64,000 nucleotides of DNA, from the NCBI GenBank assembly GCA_959597175.1, contig CAUFXM010000009.1, forward strand, positions 29,953 through 93,952, given 5' to 3'. Both the position numbers and the translations under genes were made by a program. The stretch is from an uncultured Methanomassiliicoccales archaeon. Its GTDB lineage: Archaea; Thermoplasmatota; Thermoplasmata; Methanomassiliicoccales; Methanomethylophilaceae. Below the pieces are notes generated by a model. The model was not told the DNA's origin. It did no database searches and saw only the letters and a program-made list of their open reading frames with translations. Positions 8,271 to 17,052 of the stretch are shown one piece after another (position 1 is the stretch's first letter; the number at the start of each line of letters is the position of its first letter).

Positions 8271-9084
8271 GTGACATCCCCATCCTTGTTGTGATGAACT
8301 TGTGGACGTATCCGGCGAGCCCCGTGGTCACTATGCCCAGGACGGCGATCACCACGATCGCCGCGTAGGCGGATGGCCAGAACCCTGCCGTCGCCTGCTC
8401 GGACAGATAGAATCCGATCCCTCCCAGCTGGGGAGCGTACAGCTCCGCCGCCACGATACACATCCATCCTATCCCCAGACCGACCTTCACACCGTTCATC
8501 AAGTACGGCACGGCGCTGGGGATCATCACCTTGTAGAAGATCTGCAGGGACGACGCCCCCATGGTCCTCGCGGCGTCCATCAGATTCTGGTCGATCTTCT
8601 GGACACCGAAGATGATGTTGGTGAGCAGCGGGAAGAATATCCCGATGAACACCACGAGGATGGGACCTATTGTGTAGTTGATGGCAAGGATAAAGATGGG
8701 GGCCCATGCTATGGGCGCGATAGGCCTCAGCACCTCTATCACGGGGGTGGCGAACTCGTTCAGGGTCTTCGAGTATCCGAAGACCAGTCCGAGAGGGAGG
8801 GCGACGATCAGCGCCAGGGCGAATCCCAGCAGGAACGTCTTCATGCTTGACGCTATGAAGTGCCACAGTGAGTAACCGCTGATGGAGTCGCCGTTGTACA
8901 CCAGGTTCACCAGCGCGTCCCACGTCTCCACCGGGGTGGGGATCGCCGTGGAATCCGCCAGCACGGCGATGTCCCACCAGGCGAATACGAAGCAGACCAG
9001 CGACGTGATGGATATCACAGCGGTCCTGAACCACCTGTGGTACCGGTTGTTCTCGTCGTAGGTCCAACCCATTATGGTCGACAT
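8263..9084 (-). CDS. ABC transporter permease, SsuC/TauC type
   Basis: Inner-membrane permease of 273 aa with about six transmembrane segments. The coupling-helix (EAA) region is MDAARTMGASSLQIFYKVMIPSA-like, around residues 170-190. The ATG at 9082-9084 is chosen; a GTG two codons upstream is possible. GAGGTGA precedes the start, and the stop of the binding-protein gene is 8 nt upstream. It forms the importer with the ATPase and the unusual binding protein. Confidence 0.92.
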   Translation of the reverse strand: MSTIMGWTYDENNRYHRWFRTAVISITSLVCFVFAWWDIAVLADSTAIPTPVETWDALVNLVYNGDSISGYSLWHFIASSMKTFLLGFALALIVALPLGLVFGYSKTLNEFATPVIEVLRPIAPIAWAPIFILAINYTIGPILVVFIGIFFPLLTNIIFGVQKIDQNLMDAARTMGASSLQIFYKVMIPSAVPYLMNGVKVGLGIGWMCIVAAELYAPQLGGIGFYLSEQATAGFWPSAYAAIVVIAVLGIVTTGLAGYVHKFITTRMGMSHV

Positions 9085-9091
9085 GGTCACC

Positions 9092-10312
9092 TCAGCTAGT
9101 GGACAGCATTCCGTTGATGGTCGTGATTGTCATCGGGGGAGCGCCCACGAACCCGAACTGGGCAGAACCGTTCTGCAGGGATGTGGCCACCCCGGCTCCG
9201 TTGGCGGCGGCCAGGAGGTTCACGCTGATCCCGTACTTCTCGAAGATCCCCTGGTCGATTCCGAGGTGGATCGCAATCTGGTGTATGTCGCCGGAGATGA
9301 TGGCGACGGTGACCGACGTGGCGGTGTAGCTGGCGTCCTCGCTGTACTCGAAGTCCAGAGCCTGGGCTAGGTAGCCGTCGTTCACGTACCTCTGGGCGAA
9401 CTCGTGTATGCTGCTGAATCCGAGCTGCGCCATCGTCCTACCCAGCTGGTTGGTCTCGTAGAGACTTGTGACCAGGGACTCTATGGAGGTCTCCAGGCTC
9501 ACCAGGGGCGCATCCTCGCTGTCCACGTCGGAGGTGTTCCCGTAGGTGTAGGTGACGGACGTGAGGGACTCGACGATGACGTCCCTGTCGGTGATCCCGG
9601 TGCGGTCCATGGCCAGCTGGACGAGGTGGTTGTAGTTCTCACTACCGGGATTGCTGATGGCGTCGTTGACCCAGTTGACGGACTCCACGTATGCGGCGAG
9701 GAACCTGACGGTGGCATCCTCATTCGCGTTGATGTAGGAGTGCGAGGCCCCGATGACGCAGCAGGTGTGTCCGGGATCGAACTGGTCGGAGGACATAAGC
9801 GAGTTGCAAGGACGGGTGGTGCTCTCCAGGAGCGCCTGGTACTGGGGCTGCCAGATGATACCGCCGTCGATGTAGCTGTTGGAACTGTTCTCGAAGGCGG
9901 CCGCGTTGGTTATGGACGAGACGTAGTAGACGTTGTTGGAGTTCGACGACGTGTCAACACCGTCGGAGTATGGTACGAAGTTCAAACCCATGCCCAGGAC
10001 TATGTTCATGAGCTGGATGTGCTGGATGGCCGTGGTTCCGGAGGTCCCGAAGACCTTCCCTCTCCAATTTTCGATGATATACTGGATGTCCCCATCGGCA
10101 TCGAGCTGCGGGTTGCCGTCGGAACCCACCACGATGAAGTCACTGGCGGTATACTTGGCGTCGATGTATATCCCCGACCCCTCTGTGTTCACCCTGGCGA
10201 CCAGGGTGATCTCCCTGTCCTCGGAGTCCTGGTTATAGAACAGGACGAGGATGGATGACGAGAGGAGGAATGCCACGACGATCGCCGCCGTTAACACTAC
10301 TTTCTTATCCAT
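9092..10312 (-). CDS. Substrate-binding protein of NMT1/SsuA type, apparently circularly permuted
   Basis: Membrane-anchored binding protein of 406 aa. Residues 5-25 form a transmembrane or lipoprotein-like signal. In SsuA/NMT1 proteins the order is a first strand-helix with a GD.HQ.A...GIFEKYG pattern, then G..P...T..NG, then the A.VNTEGS strand. Here the VNTEGSG segment comes first (residues 41-47) and the normally N-terminal segment (SGDIHQIAIHLGIDQGIFEK onward, through GAPPMTITTING) is at the C-terminus, residues 334-406. The two ends would join naturally, so the domain looks circularly permuted. The ATG at 10310-10312 has GGTGATT upstream; an open extension to 10384 is discounted. The substrate may be a sulfonate. 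Confidence 0.85.
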   Translation of the reverse strand: MDKKVVLTAAIVVAFLLSSSILVLFYNQDSEDREITLVARVNTEGSGIYIDAKYTASDFIVVGSDGNPQLDADGDIQYIIENWRGKVFGTSGTTAIQHIQLMNIVLGMGLNFVPYSDGVDTSSNSNNVYYVSSITNAAAFENSSNSYIDGGIIWQPQYQALLESTTRPCNSLMSSDQFDPGHTCCVIGASHSYINANEDATVRFLAAYVESVNWVNDAISNPGSENYNHLVQLAMDRTGITDRDVIVESLTSVTYTYGNTSDVDSEDAPLVSLETSIESLVTSLYETNQLGRTMAQLGFSSIHEFAQRYVNDGYLAQALDFEYSEDASYTATSVTVAIISGDIHQIAIHLGIDQGIFEKYGISVNLLAAANGAGVATSLQNGSAQFGFVGAPPMTITTINGMLSTS

Positions 10313-10435
10313 GGAATCACCTATTGTATGATTCCATCCCCAGAAGTCGTGATTATAAAACCCTGTCAGGAATATTTTATACAATCAGGATAAAAACTAA
10401 TCACGTTATTCCAAAAACACATCGGATGGGGGAAT

Positions 10436-10454
10436 GGCGGGCACACGGCCCGCC
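10436..10454 (-). terminator. Hairpin after comDE
   Basis: Stem GGCGGGC/GCCCGCC with a 5-nt loop, starting 5 nt beyond the comDE stop. It separates the CoM operon from the ABC importer operon, which has its own leader. Confidence 0.5.
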
Positions 10455-10458
10455 TGTT

Positions 10459-11559
10459 TCAGAGGGCGCCGGTGAACCTGTCCCTGATGGCCTCCGCCGT
10501 CATGGAGATGTTCGGGGAAGCGGAGTTCCCTGGACAGATCAGGACCCTCAGGAACGAGAAGCCCCCATCGCCCATAGCCTCCCTGACGCCTTCGGCGTCG
10601 TAAACCGATGCCGTCGGAAGACCGAACCCTTCGGCCACCGAGACCATGTCCACGCATCCGTACGCCGGATTGATCTGGTTCCCCGTGGAACCGAAAGTCC
10701 CGTTGTCCATGCAGACCACCTTGAGGTTCTCCGGACGGTACTGGGCCAGAACCGGCAGTATGGAGGATCCGAGGAGGCTCCCGTCGCCGTCGACCACGAA
10801 CACCCTCCTGTCGGTGCACAGGGCCATCCCCAGGCCGATCGGAGAGGCCTGCGTATAGCTCCCGAGCATGTAGAAGTTGAGCGGGCGGTCGTCGGTCGCG
10901 CATACCTCCTTGGACGGCACGCCGATGTTGGAGACCACTATGTCGCCCTCATCCACCGAGGACATCATCGCCGCTATCGCATCGAGACGGGTCATCGTGG
11001 GCTCCGGGACGCGGAACGCCGGCCTGGCAGGGACCTCATGCCCACGGGGCGGGTAGTCCAGGTCGGTCCTCTCGGACTTACCCCACAGCCTCGGACGGAT
11101 GAGGACGACGGAAATCCTGTTCCTGGCGTAGGCATCCTCCACTGCCCTCCCGATCGAGGGGATGTCCTCAGGTTCCCCCACGTCAAGGCAATCGATGTCG
11201 TAGACGGTCAGCAGCTCCGGGATCCTGGTGTTGAAGCATTTCTGGGCCTCTATCTTCTCGTCGTCGACCCCCCTCCAGCTCGCCAGGATGACCAGAGGCA
11301 GCCTGTAGCAGGCGGTGAGCGACATGATGGCGTTCATCATGTTCCCCAGACCGGAGCTCTGTATGGACATCACCGGACGGGACCCGACCAGGTACGCTCC
11401 TGCGCATATCCCCACGCCGTCCTCCTCGCGGGTCACATCGACCACCTTGAACCGATGGTGAATGAGGTCGGTGAACCCCTTGTTCTTGTCGCATGGCAGA
11501 CTCACGACGACGTCCACTCCGGCGGAGACCAGCTGGTCCGCCACCTCCTGCTCATGCAT
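10459..11559 (-). CDS. comDE: Sulfopyruvate decarboxylase, fused ComDE
   Basis: ThDP enzyme of 366 aa converting sulfopyruvate to sulfoacetaldehyde in coenzyme M biosynthesis. The N-terminal half is the pyrimidine-binding ComD domain, with the catalytic Glu in TREEDG. The C-terminal half is the ComE domain with the GDGS...DNGTFGSTGNQ ThDP/Mg motif. Methanocaldococcus has two separate subunits; here they are fused as in Methanosarcina. The ATG at 11557-11559 is chosen because AGGAGGGAGG lies directly upstream. An ATG seven codons earlier overlaps the previous gene more. It is the last gene of the CoM operon. Confidence 0.92.
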   Translation of the reverse strand: MHEQEVADQLVSAGVDVVVSLPCDKNKGFTDLIHHRFKVVDVTREEDGVGICAGAYLVGSRPVMSIQSSGLGNMMNAIMSLTACYRLPLVILASWRGVDDEKIEAQKCFNTRIPELLTVYDIDCLDVGEPEDIPSIGRAVEDAYARNRISVVLIRPRLWGKSERTDLDYPPRGHEVPARPAFRVPEPTMTRLDAIAAMMSSVDEGDIVVSNIGVPSKEVCATDDRPLNFYMLGSYTQASPIGLGMALCTDRRVFVVDGDGSLLGSSILPVLAQYRPENLKVVCMDNGTFGSTGNQINPAYGCVDMVSVAEGFGLPTASVYDAEGVREAMGDGGFSFLRVLICPGNSASPNISMTAEAIRDRFTGAL

Positions 11560-12802
11560 CGACCTCCCTCCTGATCTCATCGTCGGTCATGTCCATGGTG
11601 AGGTCCGCTGTGACCTTTACGGTTTCCATTCCAAGCTCCTCGCGGGCACGGTCAAGACCTCCTCCGGTCATGTTCAGGAAGACCTTCTCCGACCTCCCGA
11701 CCCTCCCCTCGTCCACGGCCTTGATCAGACTGGCGAGGGCGACGGAGGCCGCAGGGTCCGGACGGACGTTCTCGATGGACATCCAGAGCTTCTCGGCGGA
11801 CCGGGCCTCATCGTTGGTCACCTCGTAGAACCTGCCGTTGCAGGCCGTCATAGCGTCGAACACCCCGCCGGCCATGGAGTACGGGGGCTTGCGGTTGGTC
11901 AGGACGTCGGCGAACACCTCCGCCACATCGTCCCTCTGCCTTCCCAGGTCCTCGTCGGTGATGTCCCTGCGACCGGCGTTCCATGCCTTGGCCATCGGGG
12001 TGAACGGCGAATTCTGGGCCAGGTTCAGCACCGGCAGCCTGTCCCCGTAGCGGCCGTCACCGATCAGACGCATCGACGCCTCCCATGCAGAGATGCCGCC
12101 TGTACCGCTACCGACGGCCTGGAAGTAGTGGTCGGGGACCCTCCCCATGCGGACCGCTCCCTCCAGCATGACCGTCCCCATGCCGTCCCTTCTGGCCACG
12201 TTCTTGGCTCCGCCCTCGGGGACGTATCCCATCATGGCGGTGATCCTGTCGGCCATCTGGATGGCGTCCGCGTAGTCCCCCTTGACGGTGAACAGCCTGG
12301 CGTACCCCCTGTCCTCGGTGATGCTGAGCCTGTCCCTGGACTTCTCCGGCACCACGACCACGCAGGGGTTGCCGATGTCGTTCGCGGTCTGCGCGAACGC
12401 CCTCGCCGTGTTCCCGGCCGACGCCACTATCACTGTGCCTCCGCCGTTGTCCCTCAGACGGGCGTAGGTTGGCAGCGCCTCCATCTCCTTGAAGGTGCAC
12501 GACCTGACCTTGCCGCCGCGCTCGGGGTAGTATCCGGTGAACCCGATCCAGAGGTCGTCCAGGCCCAGCTCCTTCGAGAGGCGCTCGCTCTGGAACGCTA
12601 TCGGCGATGACTCGGTCTCCAGGACCGAATGCACCGGCAGCCAGTCGTAGAACTTGAAGACCCCTGGGCCTCCCCTCACATCCAGCTGTTTCGCCTTGTA
12701 GCGGGTCCTGAGAAGACCCCTGTGACCGTTACCGCAGGAGAGTGTGTACCTCTCGTCCACTACCTCCCCGCCCTCCAGACATACCAACTCATAGTCTCCC
12801 AT
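11552..12802 (-). CDS. Cysteate synthase
   Basis: PLP enzyme of 416 aa from the threonine-synthase-like family, converting phosphoserine and sulfite to cysteate, the first committed step of the Methanosarcina-type CoM pathway. The PLP lysine is in SCTFKEMEA (about residue 105), with SAGNTARAF and GSGTGGISAWE phosphate-binding loops. Its placement between the DUF39 gene and comDE supports cysteate synthase over threonine synthase. The start ATG at 12800-12802 has GAGGTG upstream and overlaps the previous gene by 14 nt. The cysteate aminotransferase linking it to ComDE is not in this operon. Confidence 0.88.
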   Translation of the reverse strand: MGDYELVCLEGGEVVDERYTLSCGNGHRGLLRTRYKAKQLDVRGGPGVFKFYDWLPVHSVLETESSPIAFQSERLSKELGLDDLWIGFTGYYPERGGKVRSCTFKEMEALPTYARLRDNGGGTVIVASAGNTARAFAQTANDIGNPCVVVVPEKSRDRLSITEDRGYARLFTVKGDYADAIQMADRITAMMGYVPEGGAKNVARRDGMGTVMLEGAVRMGRVPDHYFQAVGSGTGGISAWEASMRLIGDGRYGDRLPVLNLAQNSPFTPMAKAWNAGRRDITDEDLGRQRDDVAEVFADVLTNRKPPYSMAGGVFDAMTACNGRFYEVTNDEARSAEKLWMSIENVRPDPAASVALASLIKAVDEGRVGRSEKVFLNMTGGGLDRAREELGMETVKVTADLTMDMTDDEIRREVDA

Positions 12803-14030
12803 CGAAACACCTCAGAAACCATCTTCCGGCCTGAACATCGGCCTTGAGGGCCGAGCACAGGCGCTCGGCCTTGAACCTTGACGACTGCCTCACGGCGATC
12901 GGAACGCGTTTCCCACCGAAGTCCACGGACCCCGCATCGACCGAGAACACCCCTCCGACGCAGGATGCAGCGCAGAGCCCGCAGGATAGACACCTCCCCG
13001 GATCTATGCCGCTGGACGGATGGGCATCCGTGGGGCATGAGCGGTCCGCGGCGCATTCTGGGCACCCCTGACATCTGGACCTGTCCTCCGCCACCGACGG
13101 GTCCCCTCCCCATACGGAGGCGTAGCTGTCGGTGTGGACGGGGACCCTGTCCCTCACGTCGGCCAGGGGCAGGGCCACGTCCTCGTCCAGCACGGACACG
13201 CCTTCCAGGGACCTGTCGTCCAGGACCGGTATCGCTGCCGCCACCGATGTGAGGCACTCGGGACCGGCGGAGGTGCGGAAACCCCCCATGAACTCCGGCG
13301 ACATCATGTGCATGTCCGCCGCCATCGAGAGATTGGGCTTCTCGGGCGTGCTCCTGGTGCCGGTGCCTATCACCATCCCCGGGGCCCCGTTGAGCAGGAC
13401 CGAAGCACCCGGACGGAGGTAGTCGAGCCCGGGATCGTTCTGAATCGGGTTGATCTCGCCGCATCCGCTGACCGACGCCTCGGAGAGCCCTGGAGCCAGC
13501 GGTTCGGGTCCGGAGAATATCGTGCTGAACGGGGTGTCCGACCCGTTGACGAAGCATGTGTAGTTGCGGAAGGCCCCGCGAGTGGTGACCATCCTGGCGA
13601 ACGGGATGTCGCCTATGGTCACGGTTCTGCGGATCGTCCTGCCCTCGGCGGTGACCACCGCCTCCACTGGCATCCCGGCGACGATGTCCCTGAACAGGTG
13701 CCCCCCTCCGTAGCCCATGTCCCTGTGGGACGTCCCGTAGACTATGCAGTCCACCAATCCGAGGGACTCGTTCGGGCACGGTCCCACCGTACCCGGCACC
13801 CCGTTGAGAGTTATCGTCTCGGCGCGCTTGAACTCCCCCGGCCCGGCCACCGGGACGCTGAGGATTGCCATCGTCCCGGACATGACGCCCATCGTGCCGC
13901 ACGTGACCACATCGACGTCGTCGGCGGTGGGGCGGCCCCCGGACCTGACCATCTCCTTGAATTCCGATGCGGTGTAAACCTTGGCTGTCCCGGAGGATAT
14001 CCTCCTCTGCACCTCGTCTATCGTCTTCAC
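12789..14030 (-). CDS. DUF39 (HcyBio-type) protein with C-terminal ferredoxin domain, candidate final CoM thiolation enzyme
   Basis: Protein of 413 aa. Residues 1 to about 330 are a DUF39 domain, the family in which MA1821-type proteins convert aspartate semialdehyde and sulfide to homocysteine. The C-terminus carries two ferredoxin-like cluster motifs, CQGCPECAADRSCP and CLSCGLCAASC. Homocysteine synthesis is reductive thiolation of an aldehyde, chemically like sulfoacetaldehyde to CoM, so its position between Fe-S and CoM genes suggests that missing step. The GTG start at 14028-14030 overlaps the upstream stop by 3 nt, with GGAGG 12 nt before. Function is inferred, and homocysteine synthesis remains an alternative. 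Confidence 0.82.
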   Translation of the reverse strand: MKTIDEVQRRISSGTAKVYTASEFKEMVRSGGRPTADDVDVVTCGTMGVMSGTMAILSVPVAGPGEFKRAETITLNGVPGTVGPCPNESLGLVDCIVYGTSHRDMGYGGGHLFRDIVAGMPVEAVVTAEGRTIRRTVTIGDIPFARMVTTRGAFRNYTCFVNGSDTPFSTIFSGPEPLAPGLSEASVSGCGEINPIQNDPGLDYLRPGASVLLNGAPGMVIGTGTRSTPEKPNLSMAADMHMMSPEFMGGFRTSAGPECLTSVAAAIPVLDDRSLEGVSVLDEDVALPLADVRDRVPVHTDSYASVWGGDPSVAEDRSRCQGCPECAADRSCPTDAHPSSGIDPGRCLSCGLCAASCVGGVFSVDAGSVDFGGKRVPIAVRQSSRFKAERLCSALKADVQAGRWFLRCFDGRL

Positions 14031-14674
14031 AGTATCACCACGTCCTCCACACGAACATGGATCCCCCACGGCTTCCTCAGGACCATGTTCACCAATCCCG
14101 TATGGGAGCGGTCCATCATGCAGAACCCGGGCAGGAAGCTGTGCCTGACACCGAACTGCGGCTCCCTGGTTATGGGAACGGCCTCGCCCTCGAAGCCCAG
14201 CATGTGGTATCCCTTCACATCCTTTACCTCCCTTCCGCGGGAGTATGCGGGACCCACGACATGACCGGTGATCACACCTGTGACCATGTCGGCATCCAGC
14301 ACCCTGATCACATGCTGAACGGGGCATCCGGCCCCCGCCGGGCGACCCGTGACGATGTCCCCGCGACGGATGTCCATCCTCTCCACCATGTCCGGCCTGA
14401 ACGGCAGGACGATCTTCCTGGCGGACGGCTCCCCCGGCAGGGACCTTATCACGAAGTCGTACCTCTGTCCGACCACGTCGACCCCGCTGTAGTTGAACGG
14501 GACCGAGTCCTCTGACACCACCGGAGACCCGACCCTGTAGAACGGACAGGACCTTGGCGTGACCAGCCCCGAGGCCATGGCTGCGGAGAAGTCGTCGCAG
14601 CTGTGGTACCCGCAGGCACCGCAATTCTTCCCCGGAGGTGTCCAGTCACTCCCCGTGGTAGATGTTGTCGGCAT
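14027..14674 (-). CDS. [4Fe-4S] domain protein of the CoM operon
   Basis: Protein of 215 aa. The N-terminal motif KNCGACGYHSCDDFSAAM...SCPF resembles the four-Cys 'Fe-S' (DUF1893/ASKHA-associated) cluster domain of corrinoid and CO-metabolism proteins. The rest (about residues 55-215) is a beta-rich region I do not recognise. The ATG at 14672-14674 follows a strong AGGAGG site inside the upstream GTPase gene, giving a 29-nt overlap. Tight packing with the DUF39 protein suggests it donates electrons or sulfur to it. This is inference. Confidence 0.72.
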   Translation of the reverse strand: MPTTSTTGSDWTPPGKNCGACGYHSCDDFSAAMASGLVTPRSCPFYRVGSPVVSEDSVPFNYSGVDVVGQRYDFVIRSLPGEPSARKIVLPFRPDMVERMDIRRGDIVTGRPAGAGCPVQHVIRVLDADMVTGVITGHVVGPAYSRGREVKDVKGYHMLGFEGEAVPITREPQFGVRHSFLPGFCMMDRSHTGLVNMVLRKPWGIHVRVEDVVIL

Positions 14675-15344
14675 CCTCCAGCCTCCTGATAACGCCGAAG
14701 TGGTTCTGCCATCCCACACTCTTCTTGCCGATGCACACCGTGCACACGCCCAGCGGGGGGACCCCTCTGAGCTCCAGGGACCCGTAATCGCCGATCTCAG
14801 GCGCCGAGTCCATGACCCTGTACAGATACTTCATCCCGGTCCCCTGTATGGCGTTGGTCTCCACGATGTCCATCTCCGGGGAGACCCTGCGGATGCTCTC
14901 TCTGAAGACCTCCTTCTCTGCCTGTGAGATCAGGTCGGTCTTGGTCACGATGCACATATCGGACAGCGCGATCATGGGCGCCATCTTCAGTGGCGCGTGC
15001 GTCCCGGAGATCGCCGACATCACGCATATGCCCAGGGAACCGGTGAGGTACGGGGTGCACCTGAGGCACAGCCCGGCGCTCTCATATAGCAGGACCGTGG
15101 CGCCCTCACCCTCCGCCCATTCAAGGGCGTCCCTGATGACCATGATGCCCATGTGATCTGGGCACATGTCGCCCGAGTAGACCTTGCGCGTGGGTATGCC
15201 GAACTCCTCCCTGAGCTCCTCGTCCTCGAATGCCTGAACCACGTCGATCTTGAGGTAGGCCACTTTTTCGCTCTCCGAGAGGTGCCTTATCATCTGCCTG
15301 ATGACGGCTGTCTTCCCCGCGCTGGGCGGGCCTGCCACGACCAT
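14646..15344 (-). CDS. P-loop GTPase (HypB/UreG/CooC-like) of the CoM operon
   Basis: Protein of 232 aa with Walker A GPPSAGKTAV, a central ESAGLCLRCTPYL segment with two Cys, a TKTDLIS guanine-type motif, and CTVCIGKKSVGWQ near the C-terminus. These resemble nucleotide-binding maturation factors that insert metal or reduce metallocentres. The ATG at 15342-15344 is chosen although its ribosome-binding site is poor; it probably reinitiates from the upstream ATPase gene, whose stop is 5 nt away. Its partner and target are unknown, but gene order ties it to the Fe-S and DUF39 proteins. Confidence 0.78.
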   Translation of the reverse strand: MVVAGPPSAGKTAVIRQMIRHLSESEKVAYLKIDVVQAFEDEELREEFGIPTRKVYSGDMCPDHMGIMVIRDALEWAEGEGATVLLYESAGLCLRCTPYLTGSLGICVMSAISGTHAPLKMAPMIALSDMCIVTKTDLISQAEKEVFRESIRRVSPEMDIVETNAIQGTGMKYLYRVMDSAPEIGDYGSLELRGVPPLGVCTVCIGKKSVGWQNHFGVIRRLEDADNIYHGE

Positions 15345-15349
15345 CAGCT

Positions 15350-16129
15350 TCAGAATGATCCACTCCCGATGAGCTCCCCGACCCTGATGCGCTCCCTGAG
15401 GAGTGACATCTCCTCGTCCATCTCCCTGACCCTGCGCAGAGCCTCGGTCTCGCTGTCTCCGGGATGGAGGATCGACACGACCTCGCCTCCCCTCATCACT
15501 ATCCTCCTGTCCGAGAGCATAGACACATAGGGGTCGTGCGTGACGAAGAGAACGGCCTTGCGCAGTCCCTTCAGATGGGAAATCACAGCCTCCTTGAATA
15601 TCCCCGCGTTCTCGATCTCGTCCAGAAGGAGTATAGGTGCCTTTGAGATGAGTACGGCGTCCGCTATCATCAGGGACCTCGTCTGTCCCCCCGACAGGGC
15701 GGACATCCTGGCTCCAGCCGTGACCTTCTCGCCGGTGAATTGGTTCGCCAGTTCTATCGTGTCCTCTATGTTGTTCTCCTTGAGGTTGTTGCGGGTCGCC
15801 ACATGCATCTCCAGGAACTCCCTCACGGTGAGATCGGCCAGGCACTTCGTGTTCTGGGTAATCATGGCAATGGGCTTGCATGCCGGGTCGCGGATGAAGT
15901 TCTCAGGGGGAGCCTGTCCGTTGACGAGAACCCTGCGACCGGTGACGGTATCGCCCTGGGCGAAGACCTCGATGTCGTTGATGAATGCGGTCTTCCCAGA
16001 TCCTGTGGGGCCCACAATCGAAATCGTATCGCCAGGGGAGATGTCGATGGGCTCGAACGTCTCCGGGGTCCCTTTCTTGGTCGTACCGGGATAGACCGTG
16101 ATGGTCATCTCTTCGCTTTGGCTGTCCAT
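15350..16129 (-). CDS. Stand-alone ABC-type ATPase, first gene of the CoM operon
   Basis: Protein of 259 aa with Walker A GPTGSGKTAF, signature LSGGQTRSLMIADA, Walker B ILLLDEIENAG and H-loop THDPY. No membrane partner is encoded next to it, so it may energise a reduction or assembly reaction as component A2 (AtwA) does for methyl-CoM reductase. The start at 16127-16129 has no ribosome-binding site, so the transcript may be leaderless or begin just upstream in the AT-rich region 16140-16200. Five further genes follow with minimal spacing. Confidence 0.8.
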   Translation of the reverse strand: MDSQSEEMTITVYPGTTKKGTPETFEPIDISPGDTISIVGPTGSGKTAFINDIEVFAQGDTVTGRRVLVNGQAPPENFIRDPACKPIAMITQNTKCLADLTVREFLEMHVATRNNLKENNIEDTIELANQFTGEKVTAGARMSALSGGQTRSLMIADAVLISKAPILLLDEIENAGIFKEAVISHLKGLRKAVLFVTHDPYVSMLSDRRIVMRGGEVVSILHPGDSETEALRRVREMDEEMSLLRERIRVGELIGSGSF

Positions 16130-16317
16130 GATGGGGGTTTACGATAGGATGATTTAACCCTATTTGAAAAAAAATTCCTTTTCAGGATAAAACAGTGGTT
16201 GAATTGAGCCAGAATTACTGCATAAAACCCATCATGGGATAAAAAACCGAGATATTTCCGCCAGTAATTAGGTGATAGTGGTACTCAATTTCAGTACAAT
16301 TAGGACAGTAGTATCCT

Positions 16318-17052
16318 ATGATTCTAAACGTTACTTACGGGTTCCGAACCAACAAAGCTTTGTCGATACGATGGCTTCCATCCTCTATGAGCCTGTCGCC
16401 CTTCAGGAGACTTGTCGGGATTACAGGCGTCAGCCTAGCCCTCCAGGAGCTCCTTTACGGACTGATCATGGCTCTGATATTCATAACCGCCGCCAGGGTA
16501 GGGGTGCTCCATTACACCGACAGGGAGAACCTGGTCATCCTGATCATGGGGATGAACCTCACATGGGGTGCCATCGACGCAATCGTGTTCTACCTGCTGG
16601 ACATCTTCGAGCAGCGGAGGTTCGTGGGGATCATGAACGGCTCTAGGAACATCCCACGCGAGCGCCGTGTGGACATGATGATGGATAGCTTCAGCGGCAC
16701 TCCTCTCGACATCCTGGACCCGGCTTCTGAGAGGGAGGTGTGCGAGCGTATCCTGGATATGGAAATCGAGGGCCCGGGAAGGCTCGCCATGGACAGGAGG
16801 GATATGGCCATGAGCTCGCTGGGCTGCTTCGTCATCACGGCCCTGACCATCCTTCCGACCGCTCTCCCCGTGCTTCTGTTCGAAGACGTCGACACGGGCC
16901 TGGCCGTGGCATCCGGCCTGTCATCGGTCATACTGATGGTGGTCGGCTACAGAATGGGGCCGATTCTGGGGGTCAACAGATGGGTTCTGGCCCTGGCCCT
17001 CACTGGGTTCTCCTGGGCGATCACCGTGGTCGCCACATTCACAGGCGGATAA
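16318..17052 (+). CDS. Integral membrane protein, possibly VIT1/CCC1-like
   Basis: Protein of 244 aa with two hydrophobic segments near residues 35-90, a central soluble part (about 95-165) and three near 165-240. The N-terminal part (GMNLTWGAIDAIVFYLLD) recalls archaeal VIT1/CCC1 metal transporter relatives, but the match is weak. The start is uncertain: ATG at 16318 has no ribosome-binding site, and ATG at 16387 would begin MSLSPFRR just before the first membrane segment. Its end overlaps the convergent gene by 14 nt. Confidence 0.6.
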   Translation: MILNVTYGFRTNKALSIRWLPSSMSLSPFRRLVGITGVSLALQELLYGLIMALIFITAARVGVLHYTDRENLVILIMGMNLTWGAIDAIVFYLLDIFEQRRFVGIMNGSRNIPRERRVDMMMDSFSGTPLDILDPASEREVCERILDMEIEGPGRLAMDRRDMAMSSLGCFVITALTILPTALPVLLFEDVDTGLAVASGLSSVILMVVGYRMGPILGVNRWVLALALTGFSWAITVVATFTGG

